Assembly (NCBI GenBank): GCA_033065855.1
Contig: JAVXUO010001173.1
Coordinates: forward strand, 248,001 to 312,000
Reading direction: 5' to 3'
DNA from: Escallonia rubra
Lineage: Eukaryota > Streptophyta > Magnoliopsida > Escalloniales > Escalloniaceae
DNA length: 64,000 bases
In this document: positions 10,301 to 20,333 of the stretch, one piece after another
How positions within the stretch are numbered: position 1 is the stretch's first letter
How the letters are laid out: each line of letters begins with the position of its first letter
Position numbers and translations under genes: made by a program
The notes under the pieces: model-generated
What the model saw: the letters and a program-made list of their open reading frames with translations, nothing else
Told to the model about the DNA's origin: nothing
Database searches by the model: none

Positions 10301-11526
10301 GTTGTGAATATAGATTGAAAATAATTCATTACAGTTGCCTCTTTCTCTACTTCGTTGGCACACCAACCCCCATGTTCATTGCGCAGATTCTCTACTCTGT
10401 TGATACGACGCCTAGCTGAAGCCTGTGCGTGAAAATATTTGGTGTTGCGATCACCTTCCCTCATCCAATATGTCCTAGCCCTCTGTCTCCATAAGTCATC
10501 TTCCATTTGCAGTATCGTTTCTAGCTCCCTGTTCAAATTCTTTGCATTCTCAATTGTCTCTTCTGTAATTTGACCGCGACGAACAACATTAATCTTGTCT
10601 TCAAGCTCTTTGATTTTTTGCTGCACATTTCCCACTACCTTGTTATTCCACTTTATCAATCCCACTCGGCATTCAGAAATCTTCTTGATGGCTTTTTGAA
10701 ATGGCTCATTACTTTGAGCATTAGCATTCCAAGCATCATTAATTACCTTTTCGCAATCTGACCTTCGTACCCACATAGATTCGAAACGAAACCTCTTCCT
10801 TCGACTATTGAAATGAGCCCTTTGAAGATTTTTAGAATCAAGAATGATCGGATTATGATCTGATGCTCTGGACTCCAAATGTGTGACTTTTGCAATTGGG
10901 AATAGGTTCAACCACTCTGCATTTGCACAGAAACGATCCAACCTCTCTCTAACAGTATTGGGATATGGTCTATTATTGCACCATGTGAACTGATAACCCG
11001 CGAACCCCATATCCATCAGCCTGCATTCGTCCAATGTACTTCGAAAATCTCGCATCTGCCAGTTAGCCTTTGCTAGAGTACCTTCTTTTTCTGTATCACT
11101 CAAAATCTCGTTAAAATCGCCGCAACACAGCCATGGTAGTTGATATTTTTGGTGAAGTGATCGCAAAAGTTTCCAAGTTTCCTTGCGTTTATTGACTGAC
11201 GGGTGCCCATAAAAACCCGTGAAACGCCATCGCTGTCCTCCTGGTTCGGGTTCCACTGTTGCATCTATGTGATGCAAAGAATAACTTTGAACCAAAACTG
11301 AAATATCCTTCTTCCACAGTAACGCCAAACCACCAGATTTTCCTCTTGAGTCTACTGCCAAACCATGCAAGCCCCATTTATTCTTGTATTTTTCCACTAC
11401 ACTACTTCTGCATTTAGTCTCCGAAAGGAAGACTAAAAGGGGAGCTTCCTTGAGTAGTAACTTACCCAGATCACGAATTGTCTGCGGGTTCCCAAGCCCA
11501 CAGCAATTCCAGGCCAGCCAAGTCAT
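7396..11526 (-). CDS. LINE ORF2: endonuclease, reverse transcriptase, zf-RVT, RNase H
   Basis: Uninterrupted 1376-aa polyprotein. Residues about 1-230 are an APE-type endonuclease: 'LAWNCCGLGNP' start, 'CGDFNEIL' and the catalytic 'SDHNPII'. The reverse transcriptase spans roughly 450-780, with 'FRPISLCNVIVKI', 'LDMSKAYDRVEW', 'RGLRQGDPLSP' and the catalytic 'FADD' near residue 693. A zf-RVT segment (about 1055-1135) shows 'WKFIWSLNIPNKIKIF' and a Cys/His cluster. The RNase H (about 1228-1350) has 'NFDAAL', 'AEALAASEA' and 'EGDAANV'. The protein nicks target DNA, primes reverse transcription and clears template RNA. The start ATG (11,526-11,524) overlaps the ORF1 stop as ATGA, which supports this start and suggests termination-reinitiation coupling. 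The stop TGA is followed one base later by AATAAA. Confidence 0.97.
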   Translation of the reverse strand: MTWLAWNCCGLGNPQTIRDLGKLLLKEAPLLVFLSETKCRSSVVEKYKNKWGLHGLAVDSRGKSGGLALLWKKDISVLVQSYSLHHIDATVEPEPGGQRWRFTGFYGHPSVNKRKETWKLLRSLHQKYQLPWLCCGDFNEILSDTEKEGTLAKANWQMRDFRSTLDECRLMDMGFAGYQFTWCNNRPYPNTVRERLDRFCANAEWLNLFPIAKVTHLESRASDHNPIILDSKNLQRAHFNSRRKRFRFESMWVRRSDCEKVINDAWNANAQSNEPFQKAIKKISECRVGLIKWNNKVVGNVQQKIKELEDKINVVRRGQITEETIENAKNLNRELETILQMEDDLWRQRARTYWMREGDRNTKYFHAQASARRRINRVENLRNEHGGWCANEVEKEATVMNYFQSIFTTSDPSEDALQEVLNTVPETISQMDNAYLTQPYSIDEVHTALFSMYPMKSPGPDGMPAMFFQKFWHIVGSDISAAVLTFFNTGSFSPKLNYTHIVLIPKCHNPEEISQFRPISLCNVIVKIASKMLANRLKTLLPKCISETQSAFIPGRLITDNVLVAYEVNHFLKCKSWGKQGHIALKLDMSKAYDRVEWPFIEGMMAKMGFCPRWISTVMRIVKTVSYSVILNGEQFGYFFPQRGLRQGDPLSPYLFLICAEGFTSMIKEAESKGSIRGVAVGRNSPKISHLLFADDSLLFFTATKEEICAIKDILRRYEVASGQKINLQKSAMVFSKNTPEPIREELRQLMGVPVAAAHDKYLGLPSVVGKSKKEIFSSIRERIWNRLQGWSSKFLSKARKEVLLKSVIQAIPTYAMGCFKLPTQLCEELEAMMASFWWGSHDNKKKLHWMSWDRLCRRKDQGGMGFRKLRAFNLALLSKQVWRLVNNKDSLLFRILSSKYFQDGDIFKAQLGNRPSYTWRSILDSRNVIEAGTRWRVGNGEKIKIWQDRWLPQLYTFKVQSPQKDLPSTAYVSELIDYRRKTWKVNLIYHIFWPNEAKMILGIPLGRSLREDRLVWHFSKQGVFSVRSAYRLVMERGLLYKEDKWGVGTSKEDSTKWKFIWSLNIPNKIKIFCWRACSDILPTGNRLISKRLKVTNMCAVCGLEGESLYHVLRQCSFARKVWALCSFNLYKEVPGCDSILWWWKDVRERVDTEEFEVFVTLCWGLWNNRNVCLFAGAQHDALDLYSSTTDLLRQYKNAQIKVPYPSLMTPINWQTPLENRYKINFDAALFTRECAIGVGVVVRGNKGNFYAGLSKKITGSLTPENAEALAASEAVFFGLECGFRDVTIEGDAANVISALRHEGENLSEIGNVIEEAKEMCKNFHRSDFSLVRRTGNRVAHKLAQYARTLDNYCVWMEEAPEFVKSAIQDDVPQNF

Positions 11527-13226
11527 GATAGTCGGCGGGACTGGCCTCCACCAGTCACCGCCGATAATTCTGCATTAGGTAGCTGAAGTTCCATCCTCTT
11601 CTTAAGAGGAGATTCGACTTCCACCGAATCTATTTCTTCCATTGTTCCTTTGCGTTTACAGGGTAAGCTTTCTGTTACCAACCCCTGAGTGGGTGCTTCT
11701 GCTATTCGGGCTTTCTTTTTCCACCGACCATGAACTCTATTTGGGTTTTTTAATTCCTCCGCCGCCTCCCCTGAGCTTTGAACAGATGAGTCTATTTTCA
11801 TAGGTGATGATGGATTTTGTTTTGCAGGTTTTTGGATATGGGGCTTGGGGCTAAGCGCTTCAGGTTTCTGATTTTTGGATGCTGAGCTTTTGTTCATAGA
11901 AACAACGGATTGGTTTAGAAGCTTTGGAGAAGAAACAGAGGGGTTATTGGGTTCCGAAGGTAGTGTATTCTGGACTTTGTCATGCAAAACGGTGTGAGTT
12001 ATTTGAAGAAGTGGGCTGGAATTATTCTGGAGATTTTTTGGATTTGGAATGGACTGAGAATGGGAATGGTGATAAAGGCCAGATGGATTTGTGTGGGATA
12101 TTTGTGTTTTGTTGATGTGGGTTGTATCAGTTTGGGGGGCCGTCTGAACATGATTTATACTATTTTCCTTCAGTGCCATCAAATCTTCAATCCTGCCTAA
12201 CTCCATCTCAGATTGCAACAATGGGCCCAGTTTCCTGAAATTATTTGATCCATCAGTTTTGTCCGAAAAATCCGTTAAGGAGTAAATCAAATCCCGTAAT
12301 TCACTCCGTTTGAATTCAAGTAACGCTGATTTTTTTTTATTTGCATCAATCATATCCTTTCCATTTTCTGCCAAGCACCTCTCATCGACCGGCGAGTTGT
12401 TTCCGGCATGTTTGGAAGACTCAGGCTCACCGTCATCCTTTTCTGTTTCACGATTTCTTCTGTCTCCAAATTTACGTTCTGCTTGAGCTCGCATCCAAGG
12501 ACCGTATTCATAAATCTCCTTTCCGGTAACTTTATCTAACTTTGCCGGCATTTCGCACTCACCAAAATGATGCCCAACTACTCCACATCGATAGCAGAAA
12601 TTGGTTAGGCGTTCGTACTGAAAATGAACCCAGCGCGGGCCTGAACCTGCTCCATGAACCATGGTTCCTCTCTTTAGTGGCATGCTGACATCCAACAGGA
12701 CCCTCACTCTCAAGCAACGTCCCCACCCTATTCCATCACCATTTACATCCAGTTCTAAAACTTCACCACATTTTCTGCCAATAGCTTCCCCCATTCCCTT
12801 CTCCATTTGATTGAAAGGCAAGTTATGGATTTGAATCCAGAAAGGACTCCACTTCAAATCAATTTCCGAGGGTTGAGTATCTCCATCATACTCTTTAAGA
12901 ATTAGCAGCTGCTTATCAAATGACCAAGGGCTGCCTTCCATAACTCTTTGTTTATCCAGGCGATGAAAAAATTGAACAAGAATTAAGTTTTCTCCAACCT
13001 GTTTCATATCTGGCTTCTTTGTCATACGCCACGCCCCAATCATGGTATTTTTGAAGGCTTCGAAATTGTAAGGCCGCTTGGACAGGAGTCGTCCTATGAG
13101 GCATAATGAACCCTTCTCTCGAATTTCTTCATTTGTTTTCATCGGAATCGTTACCCCTTCCGATTCTTCCGCTGTGAGAGAGAAGTTTTTCCACATGTTG
13201 ATCAAATCATCTTCCATTTCAAACAT
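11523..13226 (-). CDS. LINE ORF1: DUF4283 / CCHC nucleic-acid-binding protein
   Basis: Intact 567-aa ORF upstream of ORF2. Residues about 35-195 match the DUF4283-type fold typical of plant L1 ORF1, for example 'CLIGRLLSKRPYNFEAFK' and 'SPWSFDKQLLILKEY'. A zinc knuckle 'CYRCGVVGHHFGEC' lies near residues 209-222. The C-terminal half is low-complexity, Ser/Pro/Asn/Gln-rich and ends in a basic stretch. The family binds element RNA and forms the ribonucleoprotein with ORF2 protein. The frame ends in TGA at 11,525-11,523, overlapping the ORF2 ATG. The initiator at 13,226 gives a Met followed by acidic residues and leaves a plausible 245-bp leader. Confidence 0.95.
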   Translation of the reverse strand: MFEMEDDLINMWKNFSLTAEESEGVTIPMKTNEEIREKGSLCLIGRLLSKRPYNFEAFKNTMIGAWRMTKKPDMKQVGENLILVQFFHRLDKQRVMEGSPWSFDKQLLILKEYDGDTQPSEIDLKWSPFWIQIHNLPFNQMEKGMGEAIGRKCGEVLELDVNGDGIGWGRCLRVRVLLDVSMPLKRGTMVHGAGSGPRWVHFQYERLTNFCYRCGVVGHHFGECEMPAKLDKVTGKEIYEYGPWMRAQAERKFGDRRNRETEKDDGEPESSKHAGNNSPVDERCLAENGKDMIDANKKKSALLEFKRSELRDLIYSLTDFSDKTDGSNNFRKLGPLLQSEMELGRIEDLMALKENSINHVQTAPQTDTTHINKTQISHTNPSGLYHHSHSQSIPNPKNLQNNSSPLLQITHTVLHDKVQNTLPSEPNNPSVSSPKLLNQSVVSMNKSSASKNQKPEALSPKPHIQKPAKQNPSSPMKIDSSVQSSGEAAEELKNPNRVHGRWKKKARIAEAPTQGLVTESLPCKRKGTMEEIDSVEVESPLKKRMELQLPNAELSAVTGGGQSRRLS

Positions 13227-13471
13227 CTGATTTCACCGGAATCGCACCTGCAGAAGATAAAACACTAGAGAGAAGATTATCAAATGGATAATGTATGTAA
13301 AAAACTGAAAGGAGATGAAAGGATGATGATGACTCAAAAAGGTTGAAAAGTTTAATTAGTCCTGAAATCTAAAGCATGACCGAGTGAAGAAGAAGATAAA
13401 AAAACCCTAAGGGGACCTAGGGAGATGTGGAGCGGAGTGCCGCTGAGTGCTCTCATTGAGAGAGTATCATT
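13227..13471 (-). promoter_or_regulatory. LINE 5' UTR and presumed internal promoter
   Basis: This 245-bp leader lies between the right-hand target duplication and ORF1. LINEs of this type normally carry their RNA polymerase II promoter internally, in the 5' UTR. I see no obvious TATA box or tandem subunits, so the promoter function is inferred from position only. Confidence 0.5.
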
Positions 13472-13488
13472 TAAAGAGGTTCTTAATC
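13472..13488. repeat. LINE target-site duplication, right copy
   Basis: Identical to 7348-7364. Unit A homology to unit B resumes directly after it with 'agtttagttattttgtcaaa'. Confidence 0.95.
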
Positions 13489-14166
13489 AGTTTAGTTATT
13501 TTGTCAAACACTTTTCAATCTGATTCGATGTGAATTTAATTAAGGTTAGTGGTCTTAAAATCAACACCAAACACCTCCATAGATTTTACTTCTATCTCGG
13601 TAAAGCAATTAGCAGACATAGTCAACAAAATCATACCTAAAAGAGTATTTAAATATTGTATGATCCAACTCTAGACTTCCTGAGACGTATAACAAGCTGC
13701 AAAGGGCCTGGCACAGATGGGAATCTAGTCAATATGCAGGCTGCCACCCCATAATTTGGACAGGGTCTCAACCAGCTCACCACCACCGCATCCCCCCATT
13801 CTCCGTCTTGCCGGCGGCACCGCAATCCTCCATCTGCAACTTACTGCTTGAAGTAATCCCGTTGTATTAGTTGTTTACAAAAGAAAAGTGTCATGAAGAG
13901 CGCGATATCCTAGTACACGTCATGTAAAACTCGTTACAAGGAATCTAAAATTTATTGGATTCTTCAAACTTAATTTCAGCTCAAGAGACCGTTTGTGAGT
14001 AATTATCAAAAGTAAATTTTGATCGAATCGGAATAATTTTTTAAAATCAACTTTAGTTGTTTTAAACATAATAAATCGAACGTTGTTAAAAATGTTTGCA
14101 TAAAAAGGGATGAATGTAGGTATACTGTGGCAAAATGACCATGTAGTCCATTCAAACTTAAAGGGA

Positions 14167-14183
14167 GGGGGGGGGGGGGGGGG
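14167..14183. repeat. run of 17 G
   Basis: The corresponding sites at 17,518 and 46,115 read 'aaaagggccatt' and 'aaggggccatt', so the run expanded only in this copy. It replaces a short GGGCC context. Confidence 0.85.
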
Positions 14184-15124
14184 ATTTATTAATGTATGTT
14201 TGTATGTAACGATATTTTGGTAATTTTTTTGATCAAACCTGATTTTTCAGAAATGCTTATGTCCATATTCAAAAGAATGAAGATTATAAATTTAATCAAT
14301 TTTAAATATATTGAAGTAGATTTAATCGATTTTACCTTTTCTGCACTTCAACACAAAAAGAAATCAATGATAATTAATCCTGCCAACAAATGCGGAATCC
14401 GTGTGGGGCTCCTTCAGATGATACTGGAGACTTCGTTGTTGGTACATTTTTTTCTGGAATCTCTTTCCCATTTTTGGAATTTTGACTTTGAAGTTTGTCT
14501 CTTCCAAATCCCCTCTGGCAACCTCCCAAAGAACAATAAATTAGGAGAATAACATTGAAGTAGTATGAAAAGCATGCACTCGGACCAAAATTATAATTTA
14601 ATTCCTCAAAACAATGCCAAATGCATTTTTTTATTGTTCGGATTATCGGTGCAATCTACTGTGATTCAAATACTTCAGTGTTTGGTTGTTCGGTCGGTTT
14701 AGCTTCGGGTATAAAACCACAAGGAATTAAGCATGAATACCAACCTATCCTTCGTATACGAATAAAAGGCCGTGTTTAGGAAGTGAATTACCCAAAAAAA
14801 AAAAAAAAAGGAAAAGGAGATTGAGAATCATGTTCTAAAGCACATAATGTTAGCCACATATTTAGACATGGTAGTTAAGATCCCAAAACTTTGAGATATG
14901 CAAATTATTTCTTGAACCATGTAACGCAACGCCGAGCATAAGAAGTAAAGTTCTCAAGACATTACTTCTCATGCTATTGCCTAGAATACAAAAATAAAAT
15001 AAAAAACGTTAAGCTAGAATTTTTTTTCCCCTCATTATGCAAAGAAAGAATTGCACCCGGTATTCCAAGTTATATATAGTAGTACGTACTTATAGTCATC
15101 GTTGAGAAATATTGCAAGCGATAT

Positions 15125-15400
15125 TTTTTTTGGTAAACTTTAAAAACTTCATTAATAAAAGAAATTTTGATGTCATACATACCCGATCAGTGACCTGAGA
15201 AAAGATAAAGAGAGAGCATTAAAATCAATACTAAAGAAATATAAGCGCCTGTTACTATAAACAATAAGAAAATCACATCTCTCATTCAACTCAGAATTTG
15301 ATCTAACGGATTCTGCTGGAGTGTAAATCAGTAAAACAACGTACTGCGCCTGCAATTCTCTTCGCCTCCAAAAAATTTTCTCACGATTCGCTTGCAAAAG
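15125..15400 (-). pseudogene. unrecognised repeated segment with a minus-strand 74-aa ORF
   Basis: A minus-strand ORF (15,173-15,397) is followed on that strand by a sequence ending 'ccaaaaaaaa' (plus 15,125-15,132), which resembles a retroelement tail. The copy at about 18,575-18,860 is clearly homologous but carries no comparable ORF. A shortened version remains at about 49,055-49,130. No domain is recognised; a decayed retroelement end is the simplest reading. Confidence 0.3.
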
Positions 15401-16234
15401 TTTTTCTTAACACTTTAATATCTAATAGGCTAAAATTATTTATAGGATATTATACTCTTTATGTTAGCAATATTTTATAGGAAGGGCGTTACCGTCTTGA
15501 CGTATGCAGCATGGCTAGCTGTTGCTTATAGCTGGTTACGTAGAGTGACATCCAAACAATAAATTTAAAGATAAATTATTGCATTACCTAATCATCTTAC
15601 TATATCATGTCACAAATATTTAAGATAGTAAGTGCATGAGTTGTTCATACGTTTTGTTGTGTCCATGGAGGTGAAAGAGTTTTTCAGAATGTTTTGCTCA
15701 ATTTTTCATTGTGGTCGACTTATGTTAACTTGTTTAGGATTTTATTGGACTGCTGCGGTAACATTTTTAGCGATGTTTATGTTATTACATTTGTCTTCTT
15801 TAGTAGAAAGTTCTAGTGACTTTTTAGGAGAATTTTTTGCCGTTAAAAACTGGACAGCCACGCTTGTTTGTTTCCGAGACATGTCGTGTGATATTTTACA
15901 TTAGATGGGTCAAGTCTAAGATACGAGTCTCTCTACTCATTGCTAATTTGTTTGAGTTGCATACATTAACACTACGTTGTACATAGTTAGTACAGAACAA
16001 GAGTTTGTTTTGCATTAATCACTGCAAAACGAATCGTGTTAGTTGGGGACAACTATTTTGTTTTTCCCATTCCAACTACCACGCTTTTAAGTTAGTCCCG
16101 AAAACTTTGCACCCAATTTCTAAGGGAGGAGAGGAGTATTGGATGGCATTCTCCAGGGATCGCATTTACGTTAGTTCAAATGCACCTATAGAATATGGGT
16201 GTTGCATGCAGGTGCGCCATTTCTCTTCTATTCT

Positions 16235-16735
16235 TTTTGATAGAAGTACGATATTCTTGCTCAAAATTGATAGAAGTGCGATATTCTTGCTCAAAAGTAC
16301 GGGGTACAATGTTTAACATGACAGATATGACAAAAAGTGGTGCCTACTTCATCCAAACCAAATAATTCAATTAACTTATCTAGCTAACCGATCTGCCACC
16401 ATCTTGTTTCCATTTTGTCTAACCAAGAAAATCTCAATCGTTGTGAAAGAATCACAAGCTGTCTCAGCGTCTTCAATCATTCCCCGTATACTTGATTGGC
16501 CAATATCTGTCTTCTTGTAAACTGTATAACATCAGTTTGAAGAATCTCTTCAACAACTACATCCCTAAATTCACATTCTGCACCCAAAGTAATTGCCTCC
16601 TAAGCTGCCACCGGTTCATATTATTCAGCAATCAAACAACATGTGATTTTCTTGGATATGCCCGCAAAAAAAAACTTCCTTTTATCATCTAAAATAATTG
16701 CACCAATACCGGTCGTATTTCTTGGTCAAAGGGTT
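16235..16735 (-). pseudogene. decayed LINE RNase H relic, copy 1
   Basis: Read on the minus strand, this resembles the RNase H end of the intact LINE. Counterparts of 'KKITC', 'ECEFRDVVV' and an Asn/Lys-rich tail are recognisable between stops and frameshifts, followed by a tail 'ctatcaaaaag'. It is shared by all three block copies (also at 19,722 and 49,842), so the insertion predates the duplications. Confidence 0.6.
16237..16296. repeat. 30-bp tandem duplication inside the LINE relic
   Basis: Copies at 16,237-16,266 and 16,267-16,296 differ at one base. The other two relics (near 19,725 and 49,845) have a single copy, so this is specific to copy 1. Confidence 0.85.
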
Positions 16736-16955
16736 CTATACGTGCTTTTGTCACCCAAAAAAAGGATCTTTTATTTTTTTGGTACTAAACTCAAAAGTCA
16801 ATGTTGCCCTTTCCCTTAGTTTCAAAAGCAAAGGCAAGAGGTTTCCTAAAATAATTCATTGCAGAGAAGAGCATGTATACATCCCTAACCAAATATGGCC
16901 AGGTAGAATGCGGTCACCTTACTTGATTATGATCAAAAGGTTAGCTTTAGCTGTC

Positions 16956-19900
16956 CATAGACCTTACTTCTATCTTGGTAAAGCAAAATCATACTTAAAA
17001 TCGTACTTTAATATTGTAGGATCCCAACTCTAGACTTATTGAGACGTATAACAAGCTACAAAGGGGCTGGCACAGATGGGAATCTAGTCAAAATGCAGGC
17101 TGCCACCCCATAATTTGGACAGGGTCTCAACCAGCTCACCACCACCACATTCCCCCCATTCTCCGTCTCGCCAGCGGCACCGCGATCCTCCATCTGTAAC
17201 TTACTGCTTGAAGTAATCCGGTTGCGTTATCTGTTTACAACAAAAAAAAAGTGTCGTGAAGAGCGCGATATCCTCGCAAGCGCCATGTAAAACTCGTTAC
17301 AAGTAATTTAAGCTTTATTGGATTCTTCAAACTTATTTTCAACCTAAGAGACCGTTCGTGAGTAATTGCGTAAAGTAGATTTTGATCGAATTGGAATAAC
17401 TTCTTAAAATCAACTTTCAGTTGTTTTAAACGTAATAAATCGAAAGTTGCTAAAAAGGTTTGCATAAAAAGGGTTGAAAGTAGATATAAAATGACCACGT
17501 AGTCTATTCAAACTTAAAAGGGCCATTTATTAATGTCGGCTTATATGTAATGATAATTTGGTAATTTTTTGGTTAAACCTGATTTTTTAAAAATAATTAT
17601 ATCCATAATCAAGAAAAATGAAGATTATGAATTTAATCAATCTTGAATACATTTGAACAGATTTAATCGATCTACCTTTTTTGACCAAACAATTCGAACT
17701 TGATTTTATCCGAATTTAATCAAATTTAACCCGAATCAACCTATAAACACTCCAACACAAAAAGACATCAATGATAATTAATCCAGCCAACAAATGTGGA
17801 ATACGTGTGGGCACCTTTATAGGATATTGAGACTTCGTTGTTAGTACATTTTTTTTCCTTCCTCTGGAAGGTCTTTCCCATTTTGGAATTTTGACTTGAG
17901 GTTTGTCTCTTCCAAATCCCCTCTGGCTACCTCCCAAAGAACAGAAAATCAGGAGAATAACACCTCAAGACCGTCTGATTTGATATGGTCTCCGAAATTG
18001 AAGTAGCATGAAAAGCATGCACTCAGACCAAAATTATAATTTAATTCCTCACGACAGTGTCAAACACATTTTTTTTACCGTTCCGAACGATCGGACCGAT
18101 TCACTGTGACTCAGGTACTTTAGTGTTCGCTTGCTCGGTCCAAATTCGGGTATAAAATTGCAAGGAATCACATCTCATCTTAAGCATGCAATACAAATTT
18201 ATTGTTCACAGACGAACAAGAAGGTTGCGATTAGAGAATGATTACCGAAAAGAAAAAGTGATGGAGAATCGCGTTTTCGAACACGTAATGTTAACCACGT
18301 ACTTAGACATGCTATTTTTGGTCCCCCAAACTTGTGATATACATTTTTTTTCCTCAACCATGTAACAAAACGCTAAGCATGAGAAATAATGTTCTCAAGA
18401 CATCGGTTATTTTAATTTATTTTTTTTTATTTTACCAATTGCATAAGACAAAAATAAAATTAAGAAAAAGGCAAACAAAAAAATCTTCCTCGTTTGGAAA
18501 AAATAAATTTCCAATCTGCACTCCAGGTTATTCTAGTACGTACTTATAGTTATCGCTGGAAAAATATTGCAAAAAAAATTTCTTGTGGTAAACTTTTAAG
18601 AACATCATTAACAAAATATATTTTAGTATAATAAAAACCCGATCGAAGAAGTGAGAAAAATTAAAGAGATAACACCGAAACCAATACTAAAGGAATATAA
18701 GTGCCTGTGACTATAAACAATAAGAAAAAATAAATCTCTCATTTAACTCAGAGTCTGATCTGAATTTAATTGAATTGTGGAGCGTTAAGACGATGTACTG
18801 CGCTTGCACTTCTCTTCGCTTCCAAGAAATTTTCTTGTGATTCGCTTGCAAAATATTTTTTAACACTTAATATATAATAGGCTAAAAGTATCTATGGGAT
18901 ATTATACTCTTGATTTTAGTAGTATTCTATATCTTGACGTATGCATGGTTAGCTGTTGCTTACATACAGCTGGTTTGCATTTTACGTAGAGTGACATCCA
19001 AACAATAAATTAAACATAGATTATTGCATTACCTAATCATCTTAAGTTAGTACTATATCATGTCACAAAAGTTTCTCTAAATTGTATTAAGCAATATTTA
19101 AGCTAGTAAATGTATGAATTCTTCATACATTTTGTTATGCCCATATAGGTGAAAGAGTTTTTCTAGAATGTTTTGCTCTATGTTCCATTGTGGTTGACAT
19201 ATATTGACTTGGATTAGGATTTTATTGGACTGCTCCTCTAACACTTTTAGTGATGTTTATGTTGTTACATTTATCTTCTTTAGTCAGAAAGTTTTAGTGA
19301 CTTTTTAGGAGATCTTTTGTCGTTAGAAACTGGACAATCACGCTTATTTCCTTGACACGTCGTGTAATATTCTATTTTACGTTAGATGGGTTAAGGCTAA
19401 GATGATGCGAGGCTCTCTGCTCATTGCTAATTTGTTTGAGTTACATGTGTTAACACTACGTCGTACAAAGTTAGTACTGAACAAGCGTTTGTTTTGAATT
19501 AATCACCACAAAACAGATCGTTTTAGTTGACGACAATAATTTTTGTTTTTCCCATTCCAATTACCTCGCTTTTAAGTTAGTCCCAAAAACTTTGCACCCA
19601 ATTTCTAAGGGAAGAGAGAAGTATTGGATGGCGTTCTCCAGGGATCGCAATATTTACATTTGTTCAACTGCATGTATAGAACATGGATGTTGCATGCAGG
19701 TGCACCATTATTCTTTCTTTCTTTTTGATAAAAGTGCGATATTCTTGATAAAAAATGCAGGGTACAATGTTTAAGATGTTGGACATGACAAAAAGTGGTG
19801 CCTCTTTCATTCGAATATGATAATTCAATTAACTTATCTAGCTAACCGATCTGATCTGCCACCGCCTTGTTTCTATTTTGTCTAACCAAGGAAATATGAA

Positions 19901-20333
19901 TGATTGTGAAAGAATCACAAGCGGTCTCTACATCTTCTATCATTCCCCCTATACTTGATAGGTCAATAATATATGTATCCTCGAAAGCTGTATAAAAACA
20001 GTTTCTTCTTTAACGATTACATTCCCAAATTCACATTCTGCACCAAAAGTGATTGCCATCCAAGCTGTCACTGATTCAGGTTATTTAGGAATAACGATCC
20101 GTATATTTCACGGATATGGCCGCAAAAGAACTTCCATTATCATATCGAATAACTGCAATAATACCACTAGTACTTCTTAGTCAAAGGGTTCTATACGTGG
20201 CTTTTGTCACCCAAAAAGGTTCTTTTATTTTTGTTTTGATACTACATTTCAGTGAAGAGCATGTATACATCCCTAACCAAATATGGCCAGCTTACTTGAT
20301 TATGATCAAAAGGTTAGCTTTTGCTGTCCATTT
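16956..20333. repeat. 3.4 kb tandem duplication in unit A, copy 2
   Basis: Second copy of the 13,578-16,955 block, diverged by substitutions and small indels. It holds no intact gene. It leads directly into the PERK-1 upstream region. Confidence 0.85.
19722..20190 (-). pseudogene. decayed LINE RNase H relic, copy 2
   Basis: Paralogue of 16,235-16,735. It has different stops and frameshifts, as expected for neutral decay after the block duplicated. Confidence 0.55.

Larger units (their letters stand above)
7365..13471 (-). mobile_element. full-length intact L1-type LINE
   Basis: A 6.1 kb element on the minus strand with two complete ORFs, a 5' UTR of about 245 bp (13,227-13,471), a very short 3' UTR and an 11-nt A-tail (T-run 7365-7375). 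It is flanked by perfect 17-bp target duplications. Unit B shows the empty site, so the insertion postdates the segmental duplication. Intact ORFs plus exact flanking repeats suggest recent insertion and possible activity. Confidence 0.95.
13578..16955. repeat. 3.4 kb tandem duplication in unit A, copy 1
   Basis: Collinear with 16,956-20,333. Shared anchors include 'gagacgtataacaagct', 'ccataatttggacagggtct' and the LINE relic near the right end. The junction is at 'ccatag' (16,955-16,960), where the end of copy 1 runs straight into the start of copy 2. Unit B has one counterpart, from about 45,378 to 50,395. Apart from the LINE relic the content is noncoding. Confidence 0.85.

Noticed and set aside
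14196..14552. 118-aa plus-strand ORF
   Set aside because: The paralogous positions at 17,540 and 46,140 do not keep the frame, so it is not conserved coding sequence.
15632..16316. ORFs of 90 and 103 aa, plus strand
   Set aside because: Neither frame is kept intact in the paralogous blocks at 19,110-19,800 and 49,230-49,890. The second overlaps the LINE relic tail.
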